A stretch of 64,000 bases of DNA from Ferruginibacter sp. (GTDB lineage Bacteria > Bacteroidota > Bacteroidia > Chitinophagales > Chitinophagaceae), in contig JAEUVU010000016.1 of the NCBI GenBank assembly GCA_016786725.1, positions 62,001 through 126,000 of the forward strand. Direction: 5' to 3'. Each line of letters starts with the position of its first letter. Within the stretch, counting starts at the first letter, position 1. A model generated the notes under the pieces. It saw nothing but the letters and a program-made list of their open reading frames with translations, ran no database searches and was not told where the DNA came from. The translations under genes were made by a program, and so were the position numbers. This document shows positions 1 through 8,347 of the stretch, in pieces.

Positions 1-1
1 G

Positions 2-415
2 TTCATCCGCATCATTGACACCTTAAAAGGCGGCCGCTATACGGATGAAGGTAAATTTTTACCCTGGGCCATGCGTATTGCACACAATATGTGCGTAGAT
101 CATTTCAGAAAGGTTAAACGTACGCCAACCATTAAAACCAGCGACGACCGCGACATTTTTGAAGTGCTGAATTTTTCTGAGGCCGGCGCCGACCAGAAAA
201 TGATGAATGGCCAGAGCCAGGATAAAGTGAGGAAAATGGTTGACCTGTTGCCTGAAGATCAACGTGAAGTAATTATCTTACGCCACTATGCCGATCTTAG
301 CTTTAAAGAAATTGCCGACCTTACAAGCTGCAGCATCAATACAGCACTGGGTCGCATGCGCTATGGTTTAATTAACCTCCGCAAAATGATGACCGAAAAA
401 CAAATTGCATTATAA
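2..415 (+). CDS. ECF-type RNA polymerase sigma factor, 5' end cut by window edge
   Basis: The open frame runs in from the left edge with no start codon inside the window, so only the last 137 residues are present. The visible part contains the end of sigma region 2 (a FLPWAMRIAHN stretch followed by VDHFRK), a short linker, and a complete region 4 helix-turn-helix with the typical LPEDQREVIILRHYADLSFK and EIADL segments before a C-terminal basic helix. That spacing, with no region 3, fits the extracytoplasmic-function subgroup, which directs RNA polymerase to stress or envelope regulons. No anti-sigma factor gene follows on the same strand; the next gene is convergent and separated by a strong hairpin. 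The regulon cannot be inferred from what is visible. Confidence 0.9.
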   Translation, partial: FIRIIDTLKGGRYTDEGKFLPWAMRIAHNMCVDHFRKVKRTPTIKTSDDRDIFEVLNFSEAGADQKMMNGQSQDKVRKMVDLLPEDQREVIILRHYADLSFKEIADLTSCSINTALGRMRYGLINLRKMMTEKQIAL

Positions 416-469
416 ACACATTACGCCTTTTTTAAGAAAAGGAAAATCTGTAATCCCCCGATTCAAACT

Positions 470-498
470 AAAAACCTCCATCATGTGGAGGTTTTTTA
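470..498. terminator. Bidirectional intrinsic terminator
   Basis: An AAACCTCC / GGAGGTTT stem with a short loop is flanked by A-rich sequence on the left and a T run on the right. It sits between the convergent ends of the sigma factor and dsbD and can end transcripts from both sides. Confidence 0.8.
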
Positions 499-504
499 TT
501 GCCG

Positions 505-2451
505 TTATTTTTTTGACTTTTCAAATGCAGCCAGTCCGCATAGCAGCCAGTCTTTATACTCCTTTACATTGGGTGTGTAACCCACAGGTTTGTTCATCAA
601 TATCTCATCGCCATTTAAAATAGCGTAAAGCGGCTGGGCATTGTTTTTAAAATTCTCTGTTTCAAATGTTGCCCATTTATCGCCCACAGTAATAATTTCT
701 TTTTCTATACCCTCTTTTGTTTTATAGGTAAACTGTTGTGCGGCCGGCAGGCTTTTCTTATCATCAACATAGAGAGAGACCAGCACAAATTTTTCCCTCA
801 TGATGCTTTTTACTTCTTCATTGGTCCATACATTCTCCTCCATTCTGCGGCAGTTAACACAGGCATATCCTGTAAAATCAATAAGCAAAGGTTTATTTTC
901 GGCTTTTGCTTTTTGTAATGCTTCGTCATAATCTTTTAAAGGCTCAAAATTTTTACAGTTAACCGGGTTATTGTAAACACTGTAGCAAAGCGGAGGTGGA
1001 AAACCGCTGATCAGTGTAAGGTTTGCATATTTCGTATTGGTGATGCCCGGCACCAGGTAAACTGTAAAAGCCAGGAAGACAGCAGCAAAAACATACCTTG
1101 GCCTGGTTATTTTTTGTTTAGGCCCGTCAAGCGGAAATTGTATTTGCCGCAGCAGATAAAGTACGATGCTGATGCCTACCAATACCCAAATGCCAATAAA
1201 TACTTCTCTTTTCAAAAGCCCCCAATGCATTACCAGATCGGCATTTGATAAGAATTTTATTGCAAGGCCAACTTCTATAAAACCCAGAACCACTTTTACA
1301 GAATGTAACCAGCCACCTGATTTTGGTAATGAGTTTAACAGGTTTGGAAATAGTGCAAACACGGCAAATGGTAAGGCCAGCGCCAAACCAAAACCACCCA
1401 TACCTGCTGTTAACTGAACCGCTCCTCCTGTTAATGAACCAACAAGTAGAGAACCCAGAATGGGCCCGGTGCAGGAGAAAGAAACTATGGCCAAAGTAAG
1501 CGCCATAAAAAATATACCGATGACATTTCCCGTACCTGCTTTTGAATCTGTTTTGCCAGAGAGTGTGCCAGGTAATGCTATTTCATAAAATCCAAAAAAT
1601 GATAATGCAAAAATTATGAAGACCGCAAAGAAAATAACATTAAGCCAGGGATTGGTAGAAACAGAATTTAATATTTCGGGGCTGGCACTGTCTATAAAAT
1701 AGAACGGAACACTTAACAAAACATAAATAAGAAAGATGAAAAAACCGTAGAGGGAAGCATTAAAAATACCCTGCTTACGGCTTACCGCTTTTTTGGTAAA
1801 GAAGGAAACCGTTAATGGGATCATGGGAAATACACAAGGTGTAATTAACGCAAGCAAGCCGCCGAGGAAACCCAGCAGAAAAATTGTGATCAGATCCCCG
1901 GAGATGGATGCTGTGCCTCCGCAATCATTTACAGGTTTGTTCAGGTCAATTGCTGAAACAAGAATTCTATTTGAAGCTGAAGCATCCACCCCTGCTTCCA
2001 TCAAAATCTCTATTTTATTTTCTTCGGGAATAAAGGCACTATCGTTTGCCGCATTGTAAAACAGGGTTGCTTTTAATTTTGCAGGAACAGTTCCGCCTAT
2101 ATTTATCTTTTGCACAACCTCAAGCCTGTTTTCAACAACTTCAGATTCTGTTTCAAGTATTTTATCAGTAATGGTTTTTGTATCACCACTTATTTGCTGA
2201 TTGCCATTTTTTTGTATGGCAGAATCTGAGAACGTAATTTTAAAACCTTCCAGGCTAACAGCAGTATTTGATTTTGCATAAATATGCCAGCCCTGTTTTA
2301 CAGTGCCTTTTAGTTGTATCTCATATTGCCCTGGCGCAATCTTTTTTCCCGCTGCCTGCCATTTTACTATAACAGAATCCTGTGCAAAAACGGATAACTG
2401 AAAAATGAATAATACTGCAGCCAGTAATGATATGATCTTTTTGAGTTGCAT
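505..2451 (-). CDS. DsbD-family thiol:disulfide interchange protein
   Basis: A 648-residue protein with a signal peptide (residues 1-23), a periplasmic DsbD N-domain-like region (about 25-155), a multi-helix membrane core (about 185-470) and a C-terminal thioredoxin fold. The core carries the two CcdA-type cysteines, C206 in ITPCVFPM and C327 in SFSCTGP. The thioredoxin domain has CVNC at 531-534. Such proteins pass electrons from cytoplasmic thioredoxin to periplasmic acceptors. The N-domain is odd: where the family has a C-x4-C pair, this copy has A135 and F140 (NAANDSAFIP), so it should not be redox-active there. The gene just upstream encodes a stand-alone N-domain that retains both cysteines, suggesting the pair works together (inference). 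The start ATG lies 10 bases after the U-run of an upstream terminator hairpin. Confidence 0.9.
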   Translation of the reverse strand: MQLKKIISLLAAVLFIFQLSVFAQDSVIVKWQAAGKKIAPGQYEIQLKGTVKQGWHIYAKSNTAVSLEGFKITFSDSAIQKNGNQQISGDTKTITDKILETESEVVENRLEVVQKINIGGTVPAKLKATLFYNAANDSAFIPEENKIEILMEAGVDASASNRILVSAIDLNKPVNDCGGTASISGDLITIFLLGFLGGLLALITPCVFPMIPLTVSFFTKKAVSRKQGIFNASLYGFFIFLIYVLLSVPFYFIDSASPEILNSVSTNPWLNVIFFAVFIIFALSFFGFYEIALPGTLSGKTDSKAGTGNVIGIFFMALTLAIVSFSCTGPILGSLLVGSLTGGAVQLTAGMGGFGLALALPFAVFALFPNLLNSLPKSGGWLHSVKVVLGFIEVGLAIKFLSNADLVMHWGLLKREVFIGIWVLVGISIVLYLLRQIQFPLDGPKQKITRPRYVFAAVFLAFTVYLVPGITNTKYANLTLISGFPPPLCYSVYNNPVNCKNFEPLKDYDEALQKAKAENKPLLIDFTGYACVNCRRMEENVWTNEEVKSIMREKFVLVSLYVDDKKSLPAAQQFTYKTKEGIEKEIITVGDKWATFETENFKNNAQPLYAILNGDEILMNKPVGYTPNVKEYKDWLLCGLAAFEKSKK

Positions 2452-2462
2452 GATGCTTGCTT

Positions 2463-2490
2463 AAAAAAAATCCCGACGCATTATCGGGAA
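2463..2490 (-). terminator. Intrinsic terminator or attenuator between the two Dsb genes
   Basis: On the minus strand a TCCCGA / TCGGGA stem (2471-2489) is followed directly by a run of eight T. It lies 14 bases after the stop of the upstream DsbD N-domain gene and ends about 10 bases before the dsbD start, so transcription of dsbD from the upstream promoter would have to read through it. Confidence 0.65.
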
Positions 2491-2503
2491 ATAAGATGCG
2501 GTT

Positions 2504-2959
2504 TTATTTTCCGCCAACATTAATTGTAAAGGGAACATCCCTTGGGGGAAGGCATTTCCTGTCGTTACACACCATAAACCTCACCGTGCCCTTAACCACA
2601 GTAGCTGCCGAAGACCTTACTTTCACTTTTTGAACAAAATCAACCGAACCTGCATAATACTTCAAAATTGAATTGAAATTTTTATCAAATGATTTTTCCA
2701 TTTTACCAACTTCTTTCACTTTACCGTCAAAAGTCAGCAGCGGGTTAGGTGTAAATTTAAAAGAAGTTGGCTCAGGGCCTTCACCAGCATCCTGTGCATA
2801 CAAATGCCAGTTATCGGTAACAGTTGCAGTAAGATGCAATTCATAGGTTTTATCTGCAATTTTTTTTGCACTGTATGCCCACAATACGGGATTGGTGATC
2901 TGTGCCTTTGCAAAGCCTGCAAAAAACAACATCATCCCAACTAAAAATATCTTTTTCAT
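2504..2959 (-). CDS. Stand-alone DsbD N-terminal-domain protein, exported
   Basis: A 151-residue protein from the ATG at 2959, with a signal peptide (MKKIFLVGMMLFFAGFAKAQ) followed by one DsbD-alpha (nDsbD) immunoglobulin-like domain. Near the end it has the cysteine pair C131 and C136 in CNDRKCLPP, equivalent to the C-x5-C or C-x4-C pair that in DsbD passes electrons to periplasmic partners. Longer starts exist (ATG 2974, TTG 2980), but a -7 promoter element overlaps 2978-2985, so the 2959 start fits best. It lies just upstream of dsbD on the same strand, separated by an intrinsic terminator. The neighbouring DsbD lacks these cysteines, so this protein is a likely redox partner supplied in trans. 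That role is inferred from sequence and adjacency only. Confidence 0.8.
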   Translation of the reverse strand: MKKIFLVGMMLFFAGFAKAQITNPVLWAYSAKKIADKTYELHLTATVTDNWHLYAQDAGEGPEPTSFKFTPNPLLTFDGKVKEVGKMEKSFDKNFNSILKYYAGSVDFVQKVKVRSSAATVVKGTVRFMVCNDRKCLPPRDVPFTINVGGK

Positions 2960-2977
2960 GTATAATTTATTCATGAG

Positions 2978-2985
2978 CAAATTTA
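2978..2985 (-). promoter_or_regulatory. Bacteroidota -7 promoter element for the DsbD pair
   Basis: The minus strand reads TAAATTTG, an exact TAnnTTTG. It would start transcription about 12 bases before the ATG at 2959, which decides between the possible starts. No convincing -33 TTTG is visible. Confidence 0.5.
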
Positions 2986-3040
2986 CGAAATTATCCAGCT
3001 ACGGTTTGTAACCTTTGTAACCGATTATCCCTTAAAAATG

Positions 3041-3724
3041 TTAATTTATTCCAAACAGGTGATTGAAAACATGCTTACCGTCCAGGTTACCCAGTGCTGC
3101 ACTCACAGCCCTTTCAGGATGCGGCATCATGCCAAAAACATTTCTTTCTTTATTGCAGATGCCCGCTATATTATGAATGGCACCGTTTGGATTGGCAGCC
3201 GCCGTAACATTACATTTTTCATCGCAATACCGATAAATTACCTGGCGGTGCATTTCCATATTTTCCAGAGTGGCTTCATTGGCAAAAAACCTTCCTTCAC
3301 CATGGGCAACCGGTATCCTGAGCGGAATTGAAGGACTATGCGGAGCTTCTGTAGCTGCCTCTTTAATAAAAACATTTTTACAAACAAATTGTTGCTGGCT
3401 GTTGCGTAACAGTACACCGGGTAATAACCCGCTTTCGCATAATATCTGAAAACCATTGCAAACGCCCAATACTTTTCCTCCTTTGTTGGCAAATTCAATA
3501 ACACTTTGCATCATGGGACTGAAACGTGCTATAGCGCCGCAGCGCAGGTAATCACCATAACTAAAGCCGCCGGGCAAAACAATGCAATCTTCGGTATTAA
3601 ACATACCAAGATCTTTGTCTTTATGCCAGAGCTGAACTACTTCCTGCTGCAAATCATTTTGCAGTGCTTCAATCATATCTCTATCGCAATTGCCGCCGGG
3701 AAAAACTACTACGCCGAATTTCAT
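3041..3724 (-). CDS. purQ: Phosphoribosylformylglycinamidine synthase, glutaminase subunit
   Basis: A 227-residue class I glutamine amidotransferase of the PurQ type. It releases ammonia from glutamine for the PurL-catalysed ATP-dependent conversion of FGAR to FGAM in purine synthesis, in the cytoplasm. The N-terminus (KFGVVVFPGGNCDRDM) is the PurQ hallmark. The nucleophile is C89 in GVCNGFQ, and the His-Glu pair is H202 and E204 in PHPER. The length matches the small stand-alone PurQ that works with small PurL and PurS. No other pur gene is in the window. A -7 element about 130 bases upstream (3856-3863) implies a long leader. Confidence 0.96.
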   Translation of the reverse strand: MKFGVVVFPGGNCDRDMIEALQNDLQQEVVQLWHKDKDLGMFNTEDCIVLPGGFSYGDYLRCGAIARFSPMMQSVIEFANKGGKVLGVCNGFQILCESGLLPGVLLRNSQQQFVCKNVFIKEAATEAPHSPSIPLRIPVAHGEGRFFANEATLENMEMHRQVIYRYCDEKCNVTAAANPNGAIHNIAGICNKERNVFGMMPHPERAVSAALGNLDGKHVFNHLFGIN

Positions 3725-3855
3725 GTATACAAGTTGATGTTAATGGTTCAATATGGTGATGCCGTAAGCTTCAACTACGCTCAGCGCAGGCTCCACGATG
3801 GCAACTGATACTTTGACTTCGCCCAGTACATACACCGGTATCAAAAAGTACCCGG

Positions 3856-3863
3856 CAAAGGTA
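3856..3863 (-). promoter_or_regulatory. Probable -7 promoter element upstream of purQ
   Basis: The minus strand reads TACCTTTG, an exact TAnnTTTG. The resulting purQ leader would be about 125 bases and includes a phylum-typical dispersed repeat (GCTTCAACTACGCTCAGCGC, about 3768-3787). No purine riboswitch was recognised in it. Confidence 0.4.
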
Positions 3864-3879
3864 ATAATTGTGAGCCTAA

Positions 3880-4860
3880 TTACCGGATGATGTAACTGAT
3901 AACAATTACAAATGCTGCCATAAGCCAATGCAATACCAGAGGAAACCATTTTTTTGCCGGGTATAAAAAAGCGGCAGCAATAAAGGCAGAAAGCGGCACT
4001 GCACAAAGTATCCAGTACTCAAAACTATGGGTGGCATTTACAAAGGGCACAAAAATGGCAACCATCAGGTACAAAAAGGTAAGGTTCCAGGCTTTGCGGG
4101 CCTGTATTAACTGCCGCCTGAAATTTTGCTGGATATAAAAGATACCGGTCATGGCACTGATCAAAACCAGCATAATGGCCGCATAAGCCCATTGCGACTG
4201 GATGAATACGGGGTGGGTTACAGCAAAGCCAGGGAACTTATAACCCTTCCATTTATCAGTTAAAAAAACCAGGGCCAGTAAAAAATAAAAAGGTGTTATA
4301 ATGCCAAACAGCGCAATAAGCCACTCTGCCAGTTTAAAGGGTCTTGTGATGGCAAGGCCAAAAATAATTAGCGCTGCAAATGCAATTGAAGGAAAATAGA
4401 AAAATGTGCCGATGCCGATAGCAATACCGATATTAAATAACGCTGTTTTAGGATTTTGATTGCTGTAAAGCCCACTCATTTTAGACCATACCCAGACGAG
4501 CAAACTGTTTATGATGAGAGGTGATGAAAGCACATTCCATTCTGTAAACAGCGATGTGATGAGCAGGTAACTCATGCCGGTAAGGTAATGTGGGCGCTGC
4601 ATGATACGCTGATCGTTGACCAGTTTATTAAAATATACAGCCTGCGAAAACAATAAAATGAAGGTGAGCAGCGGGAAGATCAAAGGTAAATAAACAGCAA
4701 CGGGATGCAGTGCTTCTAATAACCTCCGGTATAAAAAACCATCTACCTGCTGCGGTTGCGGAATTTTTGGGTGCAGGAACATAGGAAGTTTTAATAACAG
4801 CCCATATATCAACAGTAAAAAATTGTTATAGGAGTTATTGGTTTTAAAAGTTCCTGTCAC
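3880..4860 (-). CDS. DUF6427-type multi-pass membrane protein
   Basis: About 326 residues with roughly eight or more hydrophobic helices and no soluble domain. The N-terminal pattern TGTFKTNNSYNNFLLLIYG is typical of the Bacteroidota DUF6427 family, whose members usually begin right at the (V/M)TG. I therefore place the start at the GTG at 4860 rather than the in-frame ATG at 4905. The function of the family is unknown. In other genomes it often lies near nucleotide-metabolism genes, and here purQ is the next gene on the same strand about 155 bases away. A transport or membrane-scaffold role is only a guess. Confidence 0.7.
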   Translation of the reverse strand: MTGTFKTNNSYNNFLLLIYGLLLKLPMFLHPKIPQPQQVDGFLYRRLLEALHPVAVYLPLIFPLLTFILLFSQAVYFNKLVNDQRIMQRPHYLTGMSYLLITSLFTEWNVLSSPLIINSLLVWVWSKMSGLYSNQNPKTALFNIGIAIGIGTFFYFPSIAFAALIIFGLAITRPFKLAEWLIALFGIITPFYFLLALVFLTDKWKGYKFPGFAVTHPVFIQSQWAYAAIMLVLISAMTGIFYIQQNFRRQLIQARKAWNLTFLYLMVAIFVPFVNATHSFEYWILCAVPLSAFIAAAFLYPAKKWFPLVLHWLMAAFVIVISYIIR

Positions 4861-4958
4861 CTGTAGATTACTTGAAGTTGAATGTTTGTTGTGGCAAAAT
4901 TGCACAATTATTATTACTTCAGGAAAACTGTTTGTAAGCTACAGGAATAGCAAAGGCC

Positions 4959-6467
4959 TTAAAAATCTACCCTGGCAAAACAGATATTATTACGGTATGC
5001 ACAGGGAATTATAATTTGATTTGCTCCTGTCTGTTTGCTCAGGCTTGGCATAAATTCGTATCCCTTTTGAGGGCTTTTTAAAGTAGGATATCTTTTTACA
5101 CTTCCATCAGAAGCAATAGCCTGGTCTGAAATTACCTGGTATTTCCTGTCATCATTAAACAAAAAATGTATTTCGTTACCCGATGTAATTGTAGAAAAAG
5201 ACATAAAATTTTCCTCTTCATCATCAAACTGGCTTTTATGAAGCACCTTGCTCCACTGCATCTGGCCGGTTTTACTGATACTCATTACCAGGATGTTTTC
5301 GTAATAATATCTTGTGGTTTGATTGTTTAACCTGCTGACCGGCCTGTAATAACCCCTGTAAGGATTATAATAATAATAACCCGGCGAAAGTGAATAAGGG
5401 TTGTACAGGTAATCATAGCGGTTAAAATTATTGTTGTTCCTCGTATCAGCCGAATAATCTTCGGCGGTCAATACAAATCCGCCATCACCTTTTACCACTA
5501 TCTGGCGTATAAAAAAATTATCCAGTGCAAAACGAAGCATCCCCCCGGATTTTGCTTCGTACCTGAGTGAATCGGTTATCTCTGTAAACTGCGAGGCATA
5601 TGTTTTATCAGCTTCCTTATCAAAAATATAAGTAAACAAACCCTCAATGCTGCCGCGGTTCTTTCTGTAATAAAATGTATTGAGGAGGTACCGGTTATTG
5701 CGGTTGTCTATTTTAAGTTTTATTTCATCAATATATCGTTCTTTCAGGTCTATTTCCCTGGCTGAATATGTTTGCTGCTGCGGTGATTTAATGATCAGGC
5801 TTAGGGCATTGCTGTTATCCCTGTTGCCCGATTGCCTGGCATAAGTAAAAACAAAACTGCCGTCGTTACCAACCATAAAGTTATCATAGTTATCTTTCCG
5901 GTCGTTATACTCTGCCAACATCCTGTTTTTGCTGATGAGATTCATCTCATTATCATAAAGCAGGGTTTGCATATTAAATTTCTGGTTACGGGTTTGTATC
6001 TTAAAGATCACAATCTTTTTTCTGTCTTCACTGTAAACGGTGCTGTAAATTTTGTTGTCCGACATTACCGGTATCCTGGTAGTATCTATTTCAACCGGTT
6101 CGTTCATTTTTTGTGCTTTTGCATCCATTTTTACAGCCATACAATGAAGGATAGTTCCCTTCTGGTACTGGTAAATCATTAAAAAATAATCAGGATAGGC
6201 AACAAAATCAATATTGAAAGTCTTGTCTGGAACAAAGTTCAGCTTTACGGTTTCAACGGTATTCATTTCCCTGTCAAAAATGCTGATCTTATGATTGGAC
6301 CGGATATTTTTATATACCAGGATATTGCTGTTCATTTTGCCGATTATTTCAAAATTCATATCCCGTGTATCTTCACGGTCAAAGTCGGAAATGGCTACTG
6401 ACTGTGCTGCAAGGGCAATGGGCATACAAAATAAGCAGATGGAGATCAGTTGAGATATACATTTCAT
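4959..6467 (-). CDS. Exported protein of unknown function
   Basis: A 502-residue protein with a clear signal peptide (residues 1-21, ending ALAAQS). The mature part is rich in beta-strand-like segments with aromatic and Asn/Asp-rich turns, and has a very Tyr-rich patch around residues 360-395 (several YYYY/NPYRGYY runs). No catalytic motif was recognised. The overall look resembles Bacteroidota periplasmic or surface beta-propeller proteins, but I cannot assign a family. It lies alone between the DUF6427 gene and a divergent epimerase. Confidence 0.7.
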   Translation of the reverse strand: MKCISQLISICLFCMPIALAAQSVAISDFDREDTRDMNFEIIGKMNSNILVYKNIRSNHKISIFDREMNTVETVKLNFVPDKTFNIDFVAYPDYFLMIYQYQKGTILHCMAVKMDAKAQKMNEPVEIDTTRIPVMSDNKIYSTVYSEDRKKIVIFKIQTRNQKFNMQTLLYDNEMNLISKNRMLAEYNDRKDNYDNFMVGNDGSFVFTYARQSGNRDNSNALSLIIKSPQQQTYSAREIDLKERYIDEIKLKIDNRNNRYLLNTFYYRKNRGSIEGLFTYIFDKEADKTYASQFTEITDSLRYEAKSGGMLRFALDNFFIRQIVVKGDGGFVLTAEDYSADTRNNNNFNRYDYLYNPYSLSPGYYYYNPYRGYYRPVSRLNNQTTRYYYENILVMSISKTGQMQWSKVLHKSQFDDEEENFMSFSTITSGNEIHFLFNDDRKYQVISDQAIASDGSVKRYPTLKSPQKGYEFMPSLSKQTGANQIIIPCAYRNNICFARVDF

Positions 6468-6576
6468 GCAGGTAAAACTTTATACTTAAAATTACGATTT
6501 AATAATCAATGGCTGTACATTCATTGAACAAGATGATAAGGATTTTGTTTTTACATAACACAATTTAACTTTCTGT

Positions 6577-7515
6577 ATGAAGCAAACTGTATTAATTACC
6601 GGCGGCACCGGATTGGTTGGCAAGGCCCTTACAAATGCGCTTGTTGAAAAAGGATATAAAGTGATCATTTTAACCCGGGATATCAAAGGTAAAAAACAGG
6701 GCGAAAAAATTACTTATGCAAAATGGGATGTTGAAAAACAGGAAATTGACATTGATGCCCTGCAGCAGGCAGACCATATTATTCACCTGGCCGGGGCTCC
6801 GGTTGTTGAAAAAAAATGGACAGCAGCCTACAAAAAAGAAATACGTGATAGCCGCATAGAAAGCAGCAGGTTAATGATTGCTGCTTTAAAAAATAATGAG
6901 AATAAGGTTAGAGCAATAGTAAGTGCAAGTGCCATTGGCTGGTATGGTGCAGATGTGTATCCCGTGACCCCTTTTACAGAAGATGATGCTGCCGATGGGA
7001 GTTTTTTAGGGCAAACCTGTAAATTGTGGGAAGCAGGCATAGAGCCGGTTACAGGCTTAGGAAAACGCCTGGTAAAATTAAGGATAGGCATTGTGCTGAG
7101 TAATGACGGTGGCGCATTGGTTGAGTTTAAAAAGCCGCTCCGTTTTAGAATTGCTGCTATTTTAGGCAATGGAAAACAGGTAACAAGCTGGATACATATT
7201 GATGACCTGTGCAATATGCTAATAGCAGGTATTGAGAACGAAAATTTATCAGGCAGCTACAATGCAGTTGCCCCAAACCCGGTTAGCAATAAAGAGCTTA
7301 CGCTAACCCTGGCGAAAGCTATAAGAGGGAAGTTTTTTCTTGCCCTGCATGTACCTTCGTTTGTTTTAAAAACAATGATGGGTGAAAGCAGTATTGAGGT
7401 ATTAAAAAGCACAACTGTGAGTTGCAAAAAAATACAGGATGCTGGTTTTAAATTTACATTTAAAACTATTGAAGCTTCTATAAAAGATTTTGTTACAGCT
7501 ACAGATCGGCATTGA
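6577..7515 (+). CDS. TIGR01777-family NAD(P)-binding epimerase
   Basis: A 312-residue protein with an N-terminal Rossmann fold (VLITGGTGLVGKAL at residues 4-17), followed by the hallmark segments of the SDR39U1/YfcH group: HLAGAPVVEKKWTAAYKKEI, then SASAIGWYG, then WIHIDDL, and a C-terminal DUF1731-type tail. The family is widespread but its substrate is not established; it is an atypical short-chain dehydrogenase/epimerase. The protein is cytoplasmic. It overlaps the convergent ABC permease gene by 17 bases at the 3' ends. Confidence 0.9.
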   Translation: MKQTVLITGGTGLVGKALTNALVEKGYKVIILTRDIKGKKQGEKITYAKWDVEKQEIDIDALQQADHIIHLAGAPVVEKKWTAAYKKEIRDSRIESSRLMIAALKNNENKVRAIVSASAIGWYGADVYPVTPFTEDDAADGSFLGQTCKLWEAGIEPVTGLGKRLVKLRIGIVLSNDGGALVEFKKPLRFRIAAILGNGKQVTSWIHIDDLCNMLIAGIENENLSGSYNAVAPNPVSNKELTLTLAKAIRGKFFLALHVPSFVLKTMMGESSIEVLKSTTVSCKKIQDAGFKFTFKTIEASIKDFVTATDRH

Positions 7516-8320
7516 TAAACTTGCGGCGGCTCCAGAAATAAAAGAGAATAAGATATGCCAGTGCCAGTGCAAATACAATCCATGTATAATCCGAAGGCAT
7601 AATTGACTGGCTCATGGTTTTGATGGGGTTATCAGGAAATTCCAATAAACCATCTGCTGCATTCATGGGGAGATAATCTCCAACATTACCAAGGTCAATA
7701 TTATTCTCTCTTTTTAATTTAATACTCAGTACGTTCAGCAATTGCGATACGATGTTTTCAAATCCCATATATATAAAAAACACCCCGATAGCGAAGCCTG
7801 TGCGCTTTACCAATACAGAAAATAGAATTGCGATCAGGTTATATGATAATGCTTTAAGAAAAAAATAGCCGGTAAATTTAATCCCCTTAAGCGAAAAGGC
7901 AGTACCGGATGCAAGGCCAAAAATGGAAGCTGAAATTAAAACAAGCAGGGTTGCTGCTACTGCAAAGATCAAGGCCATCATAATTTTTACACTTATAAAC
8001 TGTTGCCTGCTTAAACCATCAATGATATTTTGCCGATGCGTTTTAAATGTATATTCATTGGTAAAAAGCATCAGCAGCAGCAAGGCAGGTAAAAGCAGGA
8101 TAAAGCCGGTAGCGTAGCTTGTCGATTGCCAGGTGGTATCAAAATCATACGGCGAAAATGACACCAGCCCTGCGCCAGGTACATTGTTAACTATATTCTT
8201 ATTGATGATGTAAACAATATAATTTAAAGCAAATACACCAATCACAAAAAAAAGCGCCATTACTTTAAATGCAGTATAATTCTTTAATTTAAGCCATTCT
8301 ATTTTTAAAAGACTGATCAT
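7499..8320 (-). CDS. ABC-2 type transporter permease
   Basis: A 273-residue membrane protein with about six hydrophobic helices, an N-terminal amphipathic start (LLKIEWLKLKNYTAF) and a long external loop after the first helix, as in ABC-2 permeases. Its stop overlaps the epimerase. Upstream, 27 bases away, is the ATP-binding subunit, so the two form one exporter operon. The substrate is unknown. The NatB/gliding-type ABC-2 systems of the phylum are similar in size. Confidence 0.88.
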   Translation of the reverse strand: MISLLKIEWLKLKNYTAFKVMALFFVIGVFALNYIVYIINKNIVNNVPGAGLVSFSPYDFDTTWQSTSYATGFILLLPALLLLMLFTNEYTFKTHRQNIIDGLSRQQFISVKIMMALIFAVAATLLVLISASIFGLASGTAFSLKGIKFTGYFFLKALSYNLIAILFSVLVKRTGFAIGVFFIYMGFENIVSQLLNVLSIKLKRENNIDLGNVGDYLPMNAADGLLEFPDNPIKTMSQSIMPSDYTWIVFALALAYLILFYFWSRRKFINADL

Positions 8321-8347
8321 TGCCCTTAATAATTATGATTACAAATT

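Noticed and set aside
3740..4006. 88-codon minus-strand frame between purQ and the DUF6427 gene
   Set aside because: Overlaps the DUF6427 gene end in another frame and encodes dispersed repeat sequence (PALSVVEA), not a protein.
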